Assembly (NCBI RefSeq): GCF_027286325.1
Contig: NZ_CP114589.1
Coordinates: 434,001-498,000, forward strand
DNA from: Salinivibrio kushneri
GTDB taxonomy: Bacteria > Pseudomonadota > Gammaproteobacteria > Enterobacterales > Vibrionaceae
Length of the DNA: 64,000 nt
Direction: 5' to 3'
Shown piece after piece: positions 55,429 to 63,375 of this stretch. A program made the translations under genes and the position numbers. Positions within the stretch are counted from its first letter, which is position 1. Each line of letters opens with the position of its first letter. The notes below the pieces were generated by a model, which did not search any database, was not told the origin of the DNA, and worked only from the letters and a program-made list of their open reading frames with translations.

Positions 55429-56306
55429 TCGCGGCGCTCCTGCGCGCTTTGTTCGCGCTTGCCATACACCACCAAGGGCCGCTCGTCGTCGGAAATCACC
55501 GACAGCTCGCGCGGATCGGCGTCTTGGTGGAGCTGATCGCTAGGCATGACATACTGGCGCAGTTTGCCGCCAAAAATGGCACTCAGGTTCTCGGTGGTAA
55601 ACACATGCTCAGTGTGTCCGCCTGCTACTACCGCGCGATTGACTAGGACGGTGCGATCGCAAAAGTCGGGTACGGTGCCAAGGTTATGGGTGGCGATTAA
55701 AATGGTTTTGCCCTCGTCTTTGAGCTCGAGCAGCAAACGCATAATCGACTCTTCACTGGTGACATCTACGCCAGTAAAAGGCTCATCCAGTAAAATCAGC
55801 GGGCTGTGCTGAGCCAGCGCGCGGGCGAGGAAAACGCGCTTTTTCTGTCCGCCGGACAGTTCACCAATTTGGCGCTGGCGAAATGCACTCATATCTACCC
55901 GAGCCAAGGCCTCATCCACCGCTTGATGATCCGCCGCTTTGGGGCGACGCATAAATGACATCTTGCCGTAGCGACCCATCATCACCACGTCTTCCACTAA
56001 CACCGGGAACGACCAATCAATCTCCTCCGATTGAGGCACATAAGCGACCAAGCCTGCTTTTTGTGCTTGCTTGATCGGAGTGCCGTTGACTGCAATGCTG
56101 CCACTGCCGGGATTCACAAACCCCATGATCGCTTTAAACAAGGTGGATTTGCCGCTGCCATTGGCACCCACCAAGGCAGTAATGGTTTGCGCGGGTAGCG
56201 AGAAGCTGGCGTGTTCAAGAGCACACAGGCCGTTTCGATAGACGACACGTACCTCGTTGACATCTAACACACTGGGCGTGCCGTCGGTTAAATCATAGTG
56301 CGTCAT
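55425..56306 (-). CDS. sitB: Manganese/iron ABC importer, ATP-binding subunit
   Basis: ATPase of 293 residues with Walker A GANGSGKST, signature ELSGGQKKRVFLARAL and Walker B LILLDEPFTGVD. It overlaps sitA by 14 bases and sitC by four. The C-terminal extension after about residue 250 (SDQLHQDADPRELSVI) is typical of YfeB/SitB. Energises uptake of manganese or ferrous iron across the inner membrane. Confidence 0.92.
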   Translation of the reverse strand: MTHYDLTDGTPSVLDVNEVRVVYRNGLCALEHASFSLPAQTITALVGANGSGKSTLFKAIMGFVNPGSGSIAVNGTPIKQAQKAGLVAYVPQSEEIDWSFPVLVEDVVMMGRYGKMSFMRRPKAADHQAVDEALARVDMSAFRQRQIGELSGGQKKRVFLARALAQHSPLILLDEPFTGVDVTSEESIMRLLLELKDEGKTILIATHNLGTVPDFCDRTVLVNRAVVAGGHTEHVFTTENLSAIFGGKLRQYVMPSDQLHQDADPRELSVISDDERPLVVYGKREQSAQERRE

Positions 56307-57195
56307 GGCGCAACCCCGCTAACACGGTTTCTGTGGTAACTGTCAGTAAGGATAGATAGTCAGGCACGGGTCCGTCAGCTTGACTGAGCGAATCGACATA
56401 TAAAATGCCGCCATAGTGTGCGTCGGTCTCCGCGGCGACTTGTTTGGCGGGGGCATCAGACACGGTGCTTTCGGAGAAGACAGCACGCACTTGGTGTTCT
56501 CGCACGGTATCAATCAGCGCGCGCACTTGTTGCGGTGTGCCCTGGCGCTCAGCGTTAATCGGCCATAAATAGGCTTCGTTGAGGTTCAAATCACGTGCCA
56601 GATAAGAAAACGCGCCTTCACTGCTCACCAACCAACGCTGGGCGTCGGGGACAGCGGATAAAGCATCTTGCGCACGCGCGAACACGGCTTGAATTTGTGC
56701 CTTGTAAGCTTTGGCATTGGCTTGGTAGTGCGTTTGGTTGGCAGGGTCGTACTTAATCAGGGCTTGCTCGATGTTATCAACGTATCGCATTGCATCAGAG
56801 GGCGACATCCACGCGTGGGGGTTGGGCTTGCCACGATACGGGCCCGAGGCAATCACAATCGGCTCCACCCCGTCAGATAAGATCACATTCGGCACCTTAT
56901 CAATGTGCTGGAAAAAACGTTTGAACCAGCGCTCTAAGCCTAATCCGTTCCACATCACCACATCCGCACTTTGCGCACGCAGAATATCTCCCGGAGTGGG
57001 TTGGTAATTGTGGATCTCCGCGCCGGGTTTAGTAAGCGACACTACCTCGGCATGCTCGCCCGCTACGTTGGCGGCCATATCAGCCAGAATGGTAAAGCTG
57101 GTCACCACTTTTAGCTTGTCCGCGTGTTTTAATTGGTCGGCGTGCGCTATCGGAGAGAGCAAGAGCGCCGCAATAATTAGCAGGTGTTTTCTCAT
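56293..57195 (-). CDS. sitA: Manganese/iron ABC importer, periplasmic binding protein
   Basis: Cluster 9 metal-binding protein of 300 residues. Signal peptide MRKHLLIIAALLLSPIAHA, then KLKVVTSFTILADMAANVAG. Metal ligands are visible: histidine in GAEIHNYQPTP, histidine in PNPHAWMSP, glutamate in VFSESTVSD, aspartate in LYVDSLSQADGP. Several runs closely follow Yersinia YfeA and Salmonella SitA as I remember them. The long histidine-rich loop of zinc receptors is absent, favouring manganese/iron. A Fur box precedes the gene. Confidence 0.94.
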   Translation of the reverse strand: MRKHLLIIAALLLSPIAHADQLKHADKLKVVTSFTILADMAANVAGEHAEVVSLTKPGAEIHNYQPTPGDILRAQSADVVMWNGLGLERWFKRFFQHIDKVPNVILSDGVEPIVIASGPYRGKPNPHAWMSPSDAMRYVDNIEQALIKYDPANQTHYQANAKAYKAQIQAVFARAQDALSAVPDAQRWLVSSEGAFSYLARDLNLNEAYLWPINAERQGTPQQVRALIDTVREHQVRAVFSESTVSDAPAKQVAAETDAHYGGILYVDSLSQADGPVPDYLSLLTVTTETVLAGLRHDAL

Positions 57196-57267
57196 AAGCG
57201 TTAATCTCGTTCATTATGCGTGTGACTACGGCGTGAGGTCGCCAGCCGATCATACGTTAAAGATAAC

Positions 57268-57286
57268 GGTTATGATAATCATTCTC
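57268..57286. promoter_or_regulatory. Fur box before sitABCD
   Basis: GGTTATGATAATCATTCTC matches the 19-bp Fur consensus at 16 of 19 positions by my count. It lies about 75 bases upstream of sitA. Iron-dependent repression is inferred; an MntR site was not recognised. Confidence 0.82.
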
Positions 57287-57300
57287 AAGTAAGTATTGAT

Positions 57301-57322
57301 AAAAAGGGCGCGGATAGCGCCC
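57301..57322 (-). terminator. Terminator of the HAD phosphatase gene
   Basis: On the minus strand GGGCGC and GCGCCC form a 6-bp stem (loop TATCC) followed by five T residues. It lies 80 bases after the HAD gene stop, between it and the sitA promoter. Confidence 0.75.
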
Positions 57323-57325
57323 ATT

Positions 57326-57364
57326 CATTGCTGTAATCGATCATTGCTGTAATCGATCATTGCT
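57326..57364. repeat. 16-bp tandem repeat
   Basis: CATTGCTGTAATCGAT occurs twice in direct succession (57326-57341 and 57342-57357), followed by the first seven bases of a third unit. It lies in the 3' untranslated region of the HAD gene. Likely slippage product. Confidence 0.85.
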
Positions 57365-57402
57365 ACAACCCATGTGGGGTTGCATACAGAGAGAACGCAC
57401 AT

Positions 57403-58110
57403 TCAATCACGAATGGTATCGTGCCTGGCCCATTCCATTATAGTCCAATCTTTCTCCTGCGCGTGCAGGCTTAAGTGTGGGTCGGGGTTGACTGCAAATG
57501 CATTATCAACTTGCTCAAGCAAGGGCACATCCCAGTGCGAATCACTGTAGCCGTAGGTATGGCCGACGGTGTCATGGCGGTCAGATAGCCATGCCTGCAT
57601 GTAGTCATGCTTACCACGAAAATCGCGCACACAATGAGAAATGGAGCCGGTATACACCCCGTTTATGGTTTCGAGCTCAATCGCAATCACGGTATCGAGT
57701 TTGAGTAGTTCGCCAATCGGTCTTGCCAGGTGTGCGGCAGTATTAGACACCAGCACACAGTGATCACCACGGTTACGGTGCCATTCAATCCGCTCTAATG
57801 CTTGGGGCACCACGACTGGCGCGACCTGTCTATCGATAAAATCAGTGACCCAGCGCTCGACAGTTTGAGTCGATTGCCCCCTCACTGGCGTGAGCTGAAC
57901 GTGCATGTATTGCTCAAGATTAATCCGCGCTTTTTTGAAATCGAGATAGGCTTGCCTTTCTTGTTCAACCACATTTTGTGGGGCGAGATCGCGCTGGCAA
58001 AGATACTCAAGCCACGCTTGCTTGGTGTCAGTGGCGATAAGGGTTTCGTCGAGATCGAAAAATGCGATGTTGATAGGTGCCGTCATAGCTAATTGCTGAT
58101 TGTTTTTCAT
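57403..58110 (-). CDS. HAD-IB family phosphatase (SerB-like)
   Basis: The 235-residue product has the HAD motifs FFDLDETLI (nucleophile aspartate and acid/base aspartate), VLVSNTAAHL (motif II serine-like), and the C-terminal metal motif YGYSDSHWDVPLL. The helical cap between residues about 35 and 110 fits subclass IB, as in phosphoserine and related phosphatases (the HAD-IB hypothetical group). Substrate unknown. The start at 58110 follows AGGATG; other in-frame ATGs exist at 58131-side and 58086. Monocistronic. Confidence 0.85.
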   Translation of the reverse strand: MKNNQQLAMTAPINIAFFDLDETLIATDTKQAWLEYLCQRDLAPQNVVEQERQAYLDFKKARINLEQYMHVQLTPVRGQSTQTVERWVTDFIDRQVAPVVVPQALERIEWHRNRGDHCVLVSNTAAHLARPIGELLKLDTVIAIELETINGVYTGSISHCVRDFRGKHDYMQAWLSDRHDTVGHTYGYSDSHWDVPLLEQVDNAFAVNPDPHLSLHAQEKDWTIMEWARHDTIRD

Positions 58111-58159
58111 GCTGCCCATCCTAGACAACAACTATGACGATTGGGTTTCAGTATGCGAC

Positions 58160-58187
58160 AAAAAAAAGCCTCGGAAGACCCGAGGCT
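58160..58187 (-). terminator. Terminator of yceI
   Basis: On the minus strand AGCCTCGG and CCGAGGCT form an 8-bp stem (5-base loop) followed by eight T residues. It lies 26 bases after the yceI stop. Confidence 0.92.
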
Positions 58188-58213
58188 TACTCATGATATC
58201 GACTGACGTTGGT

Positions 58214-58783
58214 TTACTGGCGAATACCTTCTACGTGCAGCTCCATATCAACATAGGTGGCAGGGCCCATGGTAGGAATACCGAAGTCTTCGAGTTCAAG
58301 ACGGGTGTTACCCATAAAGCCTGCGCGGTAGTTGCCCCATGGATCTTCACCGTGGCCGACCAGTTCCGCGTCGATTTCAATCGGCTTGGTTTGGCCATGC
58401 AAGGTGAGATCGCCTGCAATGGTCATTGAGCCGTCGCCGTTGTCGGTGACGTTGGTGCTTTCAAAGGATGCTTGGCCATATTCGCCTACATCCAAGAAGT
58501 CACCGCTACGAATGTGCTTATCACGCTCAGCGTGGTTAGAATCGACACTGGTTGTATCAATCGTCACCGACACACTTGATGCGCCAATGTTATTTGGGTC
58601 GAATTCAAACTGGCCGTCAAACTGATTAAAGCGACCTTTGATAAAGCTGTAACCCAGGTGTGGCACTTTGAAGTTGACCGAGGCGTGTGCGCCCTTGGTG
58701 TCAATCATATAAGTGTCTGCAAGTGCAGGCCCAGATAAGAGTGTCGCGGCGCTCATTCCCATGGCTAACATGAGTTTTTTCAT
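58214..58783 (-). CDS. yceI: YceI-family periplasmic protein
   Basis: The 189-residue protein has a signal peptide (to ALA) and a single YceI lipocalin-like beta-barrel, with DTYMIDTKGAHASVNFKVPH at its start and SVTIDTTSVDSNHAERD typical of the family. Such proteins bind polyprenyl chains such as quinone-like lipids in the periplasm. It overlaps the upstream cytochrome b561 gene by four bases, the conserved yceJ-yceI arrangement, and ends with a strong terminator. Confidence 0.93.
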   Translation of the reverse strand: MKKLMLAMGMSAATLLSGPALADTYMIDTKGAHASVNFKVPHLGYSFIKGRFNQFDGQFEFDPNNIGASSVSVTIDTTSVDSNHAERDKHIRSGDFLDVGEYGQASFESTNVTDNGDGSMTIAGDLTLHGQTKPIEIDAELVGHGEDPWGNYRAGFMGNTRLELEDFGIPTMGPATYVDMELHVEGIRQ

Positions 58784-59319
58784 TTCGAGTTTCCTCCGAT
58801 CATCTTCCGTAACGTATTGTCTTTATCAATAAAGTGGTGTTTAAGTGCCATGAGTGCGTGGCCGGCGGCCAACACAATCAAGGTAATGGCAACGTAGTAG
58901 TGTACGTCCCCAGCAATGTCTGACTGGTTAGGAAAAAGCTCACCGGCGCTTGGCACGGTAAACCAGGTGAAGACATCTATGCCTCGGCCATCTGAGGTTG
59001 AAATCAGATAACCAGAAACGAATAAAATGATGAGCAACAGGTAGATTGTATGATGTCCCGCTGTTGCCGCTTTCCGTTCCCACGTTTTGCCCTCTACCGC
59101 CGGCATGGTGTGAGTGACTTTCCACACCAATCTGACCAGCGTGGTGAGCGCAAGTAACAATCCGATTGATTTATGCCAATGCGGCGCGGTCTGGTACCAA
59201 GTGCTGTAATAACTGAGGTCGACCATCCAGAGACCAACAGCGAAAAGGCCGATAATCACAATCGTTGATAGCCAGTGTAGCGTACGCATCACCAGATCGT
59301 AGCCCGTTTTCGTTGTCAT
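58780..59319 (-). CDS. yceJ: Cytochrome b561 family protein (YceJ)
   Basis: Inner-membrane diheme-type cytochrome of 179 residues with four helices. Histidines suited as heme ligands lie in VMRTLHWLSTIV, PHWHKSIGLLL, VHYYVAITLIVLAAGHALMAL. It starts at MTTKTGYDLV (ATG 59319); a slightly longer reading is possible but less likely. Probably transfers electrons between quinol and periplasmic acceptors, with YceI as a possible lipid-binding partner. Operon with yceI. Confidence 0.9.
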   Translation of the reverse strand: MTTKTGYDLVMRTLHWLSTIVIIGLFAVGLWMVDLSYYSTWYQTAPHWHKSIGLLLALTTLVRLVWKVTHTMPAVEGKTWERKAATAGHHTIYLLLIILFVSGYLISTSDGRGIDVFTWFTVPSAGELFPNQSDIAGDVHYYVAITLIVLAAGHALMALKHHFIDKDNTLRKMIGGNSK

Positions 59320-59430
59320 TGTTGTCGCCCCCATTCACTATTCATACACAGTATATAAGGTGAACGGTAATACATAACCGGCTCACCTTGAACAAGATGT
59401 TCGAATAATTCTAACGAACTCTTTACTGGG

Positions 59431-59796
59431 TTACGACTCGTCGGCGGTCCAGCTTAAACTGAGTGAAACTGAATCGGCGAAGCGGAGTGCGTGGGGCTTA
59501 TCAATGGTGACTTGCGCATAACGCACCCAATGGTGGTCACGCGCAATGTCTAGTACGCCGGCGACAAGCTTCTCCAGCAATAAAAAGCGACCGTTTTCGA
59601 CATAGTCGATGATCGCTTTAGTGATCACTTTGTAGTTAAGCGCATCATCCACGTTGTCTTCTTCACAGGCTTTGTGGCCGGGATAGTGGATCTCAACATT
59701 GATCACCACATCTTGCTTTTTCTCTTGCTCGTCGGGATTAAAGCCAATGTAAGTACGCAGGCGCAGGTTGGTAACTTTAATGACAGCGTCGTTCAT
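59431..59796 (-). CDS. folX: Dihydroneopterin triphosphate 2'-epimerase
   Basis: Epimerises dihydroneopterin triphosphate to the monapterin form in tetrahydromonapterin synthesis. The 121-residue protein belongs to the FolB/FolX fold ([24 protein letters not shown] is conserved region; [12 protein letters not shown] carries the glutamate and lysine). FolX is chosen over FolB because of its N-terminal [20 protein letters not shown] and its linkage to folM. It lies 21 bases after folM. Cytoplasmic. Confidence 0.9.
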   Translation of the reverse strand: MNDAVIKVTNLRLRTYIGFNPDEQEKKQDVVINVEIHYPGHKACEEDNVDDALNYKVITKAIIDYVENGRFLLLEKLVAGVLDIARDHHWVRYAQVTIDKPHALRFADSVSLSLSWTADES

Positions 59797-59817
59797 AATC
59801 TTTCCCTGGTCACGAAA

Positions 59818-60516
59818 TTACATGAGATGGCGTCCGCCATCCAACTTGATGGACTGGCCAGTCATATGCTGACTGGCGAGAATAAACTCGCAGGCGTTCA
59901 CTACTTCCTGTTCGCCCGGTACGGTGCCCAAAATCGATTTACGGCGAGCTTTATCACGATAGGCCTCATCATCGCCCTCGTTAAACATGATCAGCGCAGG
60001 TGAAATGCTGTTTACTTTTATGTGTGGTGCTAATTTTTGTGCGAACGAGAGTGTGAGGTTTTCTAATGCGGCTTTGCTGGTTGCGTAGGCAGTGTGTTTT
60101 GCGCTGCCCTTTTGCGCGACATAGTCGGTGAGGTGAATAATATCACCTTGTTGCATCCAGCGGGCCGCGGCCATGTTAATCAGATAAGGCGTTTTGGCGT
60201 GAATTTGCATCATATTATCGAATAACGTGGCAATATCTTGGCTTTGCGTTTCGCTATCCCACGACGATGCGTTGTGTATGACGGTATCGAAGGTCGGATG
60301 CATCGCATCGAGTGACTCGATAAATGCGTAGACGCCCTCATCAGAGGAAAAGTCGGCTTGGAGACAGTGTGCGCCGCGTGCACGTAAGTCAGCCACTTGA
60401 GGCCGCTCGGTGCGATAAGATAGGGTCACTTGATGACCTTGATAAAGAAAGTGGCAGGCCAGTGCATAGCCGATACGCTGCCCGGCGCCAGTGATCAAGA
60501 GATGCTTTTTTGTCAC
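59818..60516 (-). CDS. folM: Dihydromonapterin reductase, GTG start
   Basis: Short-chain dehydrogenase of 232 residues that reduces dihydromonapterin to tetrahydromonapterin using NADPH. ITGAGQRIGYALACHFLYQG is the Rossmann nucleotide loop with the family's GQRIG variant; the Tyr-Lys pair lies in AYATSKAALENL; PALIMFNEGDDEAYRDKARRKS fits FolM. The start is a GTG at 60516 because AAGGAAAACCT precedes it; the longer frame to 60561 lacks a site. Operon with folX. Tetrahydromonapterin is a cofactor for phenylalanine hydroxylase in some gammaproteobacteria. Confidence 0.9.
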   Translation of the reverse strand: MTKKHLLITGAGQRIGYALACHFLYQGHQVTLSYRTERPQVADLRARGAHCLQADFSSDEGVYAFIESLDAMHPTFDTVIHNASSWDSETQSQDIATLFDNMMQIHAKTPYLINMAAARWMQQGDIIHLTDYVAQKGSAKHTAYATSKAALENLTLSFAQKLAPHIKVNSISPALIMFNEGDDEAYRDKARRKSILGTVPGEQEVVNACEFILASQHMTGQSIKLDGGRHLM

Positions 60517-60709
60517 AGGTTTTCCTTTCTGTTTATGGGTGTCATCAACAACACGGAGCAACGGTTCTATTACGTTTCATAAACTTATCGCGATCAAAGA
60601 TAGCGTGATATTCAGTGAAACGATAGCCTTTGCATGGTTAAGTCGCTGATTTCGTGTCACAAGCAACAAAACGGCTGCGTAAATATGTATGACAAGGGTG
60701 AGGTTAAAG

Positions 60710-61306
60710 ATGGACATTTGCCAATGGGCACAACAAAGCGAGGCTGAGCGGGCATACCACGATAGCGAGTGGGGCGTACCCACGTTTGATGATCAAGCGG
60801 TGTTTGAGTTTATTTGTTTAGAGGGCGCACAAGCAGGGTTAAGTTGGCGACTGATTTTGCAAAAGCGTGCGGCTTATCGCGCGGCTTTCTGTGATTTCGA
60901 CTTCTATCAACTTGCAGACGTGGTTGAGCCGAATACCGCTGAGATCATGGCCAACCACGAGATTGTCCGCAATCGCTTGAAAGTGGCTTCTGTGTTTACC
61001 AATGCCAAGGCAGCGGTGAGGCTGGTGGAAGAGTATGGATCCTTGGCGAAGGCACTGTGGCAGTTCACTGGCGGCGTACCGATTGTGAATCAGCACCAAT
61101 CAGATGCCGATGTGGCGACCGCGACCGACGAGTCCCGCGCCATGAGTCGCTTTTTGAAAAAGCGTGGGTTTAAGTTTGTGGGCGAGACGATTTGTTATTC
61201 GCTGATGCAAGCGCTCGGTATGGTCAATGATCATGTCGTCACGTGTCCGCGGTATCAACCCTGTTGCGAGCTGGCTGACTCGGTAAAAGCCTCGCCTCAG
61301 AAATAA
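60710..61306 (+). CDS. tag: DNA-3-methyladenine glycosylase I
   Basis: Removes 3-methyladenine from DNA. The 198-residue protein begins MDICQWAQQSEAERAYHDSEWG, with the cysteine and histidine of the zinc site; the remaining ligands are in MVNDHVVTCPRY. FEFICLEGAQAGLSWRLIL and the glutamate-containing segment after it are typical of the helix-hairpin-helix Tag family. The start at 60710 follows GAGGTT; a start seven codons upstream is less likely. Its 3' end overlaps the convergent lipoprotein gene by 10 bases. Confidence 0.94.
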   Translation: MDICQWAQQSEAERAYHDSEWGVPTFDDQAVFEFICLEGAQAGLSWRLILQKRAAYRAAFCDFDFYQLADVVEPNTAEIMANHEIVRNRLKVASVFTNAKAAVRLVEEYGSLAKALWQFTGGVPIVNQHQSDADVATATDESRAMSRFLKKRGFKFVGETICYSLMQALGMVNDHVVTCPRYQPCCELADSVKASPQK

Positions 61307-61806
61307 CGACGGAATTGCCAGAAGCGCGCTTGCCAATACGGGTTATCTAATCGTGACACTGTCACGCCCTTTGAGGAGGAAGCATGCATAAAACGCTGTC
61401 CACCCAGAAAGATGCCCACATGGCGAAGGCCGGGGCGAATATGAAAAAACACCAGATCCCCTTGGCGTGCGGATTGATAATCAATGGCATAGCCGGTTTT
61501 TGCTTGGCCGTGGGTGGTGCGCGGTAGTGGTGTGGCGAGCGCTTCTTGATAGACGCGTTGCGTATAGGCTGAGCAATCGATGCCTTGGCGTGAGGTACCT
61601 CCCCACCGATAAGGTGTGCCTTGCCACTGACGATAAAGTTGGGTGAGTGCTTGGTCTAGCGCTTGATCGCTAATCGTTTTGTCCGGTTTCGGCATGTCAG
61701 CTGTCGTTGCGGCGTCACGCTGCGTCGCACAGCCTGCCTGCAATAGGGCGATGAGCCCAAATATCATTACTTGCCTAGTGAAGGGAACAAATCTCAGCGT
61801 TTTCAT
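61297..61806 (-). CDS. NlpC/P60 lipoprotein, peptidoglycan endopeptidase family
   Basis: Predicted outer-membrane lipoprotein of 169 residues. The signal (MKTLRFVPFTRQVMIFGLIA) ends in the lipobox LLQAGC. An NlpC/P60 domain follows with catalytic cysteine in GIDCSAYTQRVY, histidine in LRHVGIFLG and a second histidine in RFMHASS. The family cuts peptide bonds in peptidoglycan stems and resembles NlpC or the Spr (MepS) group of E. coli. The start is the ATG at 61806. Converges with tag; a shared 10-base overlap leaves no separate terminator. Confidence 0.92.
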   Translation of the reverse strand: MKTLRFVPFTRQVMIFGLIALLQAGCATQRDAATTADMPKPDKTISDQALDQALTQLYRQWQGTPYRWGGTSRQGIDCSAYTQRVYQEALATPLPRTTHGQAKTGYAIDYQSARQGDLVFFHIRPGLRHVGIFLGGQRFMHASSSKGVTVSRLDNPYWQARFWQFRRYF

Positions 61807-62258
61807 CTGCACGTCTCAACTAATCATACCGCAACGTCTAGCCTGATATATCGCCACTATCATACGAGGATGTAAAGACTTATCACACGTTATACCTCAT
61901 CTTTGAGTGTGCACTAGAGAAGTGCACGTACCATTTTGCGGTATGTTTTTTATTCTTTTTTTCATCACGATGCCCTTGGTTTCTTCGCCTTTTACGTATT
62001 CAAAGGGTTTTTTTCTCTGAATTCCTCCGTTGAGCAAAATAAAGGGAAGCGTCCCTTTTTTGGTGCGCTCTTGCACTATTTACTCTTTTGTCATTATTAA
62101 TCATGCTGTTTTCACGTTGATTCAGTCATCCATGCAGATAAATAAATTGATTTTTGTTTGCTGTAAAGACGATTGTCTTGCCAGGTGTAGGGCGACATGT
62201 GATGACACAGCGTTCATAGGATGAATGTCACTGGTTTTAAAAACCTCATGGAGGATAC
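61807..62258. other. Intergenic region with several hairpins upstream of aapJ
   Basis: No protein gene is supported in these 452 bases. A perfect stem GTGCACT and AGTGCAC (loop AGAGA) lies at 61909-61927, closely followed by TACC and GGTA around a 7-base loop (61929-61943) and a T-rich run. A second T-rich run lies near 62005. A clear intrinsic terminator lies at 62042-62062. The aapJ promoter is not placed; the gene's leader from 62063 is about 195 bases. Confidence 0.5.
62042..62062 (+). terminator. Orphan intrinsic terminator
   Basis: AAAGGGA and TCCCTTT form a perfect 7-bp stem (loop AGCG) followed by further T residues. No rightward gene ends nearby: tag stops at 61306 and the gene between reads leftward. 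It may end a small RNA or lie in the aapJ leader. Confidence 0.8.
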
Positions 62259-63290
62259 ATGAAAGGAAAACTTCAGACGATTAGTGCAGTAATGCTGACA
62301 GCGGCAGCGATATCGACAAATGTCTTTGCTGCTGAATCCGGTTCAACCTTGGATAAGGTTAAATCACAAGGCTATTTGACCTGTGGTGTGAGCACGGGGT
62401 TGCCAGGCTTTTCCAACCCTGACTCTGACGGTGAGTGGAAAGGGATTGATGTGGCGTATTGTCAAGCCGTGGCGGCTGCTGTCCTGGAAGACAAGGAAAA
62501 AGTGAAGTTTGTGCCTTTAACGGCCAAAGAGCGCTTCACGGCATTGCAATCGGGCGAAGTGGATGTCTTATCGCGCAATACCACGTGGACATTGCACCGT
62601 GATACGGCGCTTGGCTTAAACTTTGTCGGCACTACTTTCTATGATGGTCAGGGCTTTATGGTTTCGAAAGAACTGGGGGTGGATAATGCCAGCCAGTTGG
62701 ACGGTGCGTCGATTTGTATTCAATCTGGCACCACCACGGAATTAAACGTGGCTGACTATTTCCGCAAAAATGGCATGTCTTTTAACCCTGTCGTTTTCGA
62801 TACCGCCTCGCAAACGGCGGCTGGTTTTGACTCCGGGCGTTGTGATGTCCTCACCTCAGACACGTCGCAGCTTTATGCGCTGCGCTTGAATTTGAAAGAT
62901 CCCTCGTCTGCGGTTGTACTGCCTGACATTATTTCAAAAGAGCCACTTGGACCGGTGGTTAGGCAGGGCGATGATGCCTGGTTTAATGTGGCGAAGTGGG
63001 TATTGTTCTCGCTGATCAATGCAGAAGAATATGGGATCACCTCTGAGAACGCCGATGACATGTTGAAATCGAATGATCCGAACATTCAGCGAATCCTCGG
63101 CGTTGATGGCCCTAAAGGAAAGTCGCTCGGCTTACCGGACATGTGGGGGTACAACGTTGTCAAACAAGTGGGCAACTATGGCGAGTTGTTTGAGTCGCAA
63201 GTGGGTTCCGGTTCACCATTAAACATTTCACGTGGCGTGAACGCACTGTGGAGTGATGGTGGCTTTATGTATGCACCGCCAATTCGTTAA
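62259..63290 (+). CDS. aapJ: General L-amino-acid ABC importer, periplasmic binding protein
   Basis: Periplasmic receptor of the Aap/Bzt family, 343 residues. Signal peptide up to VFAAESG, then TLDKVKSQGYLTCGVSTGLPGF. RNTTWTLHRDTALGLNF and SLGLPDMWGYNVVKQVGNYG are characteristic of AapJ/BztA. GGAGG precedes the ATG. These importers take up glutamate, glutamine, aspartate and other polar amino acids. A strong hairpin separates it from aapQ, which would reduce expression of the permeases relative to the receptor. Confidence 0.94.
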   Translation: MKGKLQTISAVMLTAAAISTNVFAAESGSTLDKVKSQGYLTCGVSTGLPGFSNPDSDGEWKGIDVAYCQAVAAAVLEDKEKVKFVPLTAKERFTALQSGEVDVLSRNTTWTLHRDTALGLNFVGTTFYDGQGFMVSKELGVDNASQLDGASICIQSGTTTELNVADYFRKNGMSFNPVVFDTASQTAAGFDSGRCDVLTSDTSQLYALRLNLKDPSSAVVLPDIISKEPLGPVVRQGDDAWFNVAKWVLFSLINAEEYGITSENADDMLKSNDPNIQRILGVDGPKGKSLGLPDMWGYNVVKQVGNYGELFESQVGSGSPLNISRGVNALWSDGGFMYAPPIR

Positions 63291-63312
63291 GTAAAAACCT
63301 AATACTGGATGC

Positions 63313-63340
63313 AAAAGAGCGATGCATCATCGCTCTTTTT
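63313..63340 (+). terminator. Terminator-like hairpin between aapJ and aapQ
   Basis: AAAAGAGCGATG and CATCGCTCTTTT form a perfect 12-bp stem around CAT and end in a T run. It lies 22 bases after the aapJ stop and 36 bases before aapQ. Because both genes belong to one importer, partial termination is expected. Confidence 0.85.
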
Positions 63341-63375
63341 AGCGATGTTTAAGTAAGTTGGTAGGTTATCGAAAC

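Noticed and set aside
62059..62080. Possible sigma54 promoter before aapJ (TGG then GC element)
   Set aside because: GG and GC are separated by nine bases instead of the required ten, and the site overlaps the T run of a terminator.
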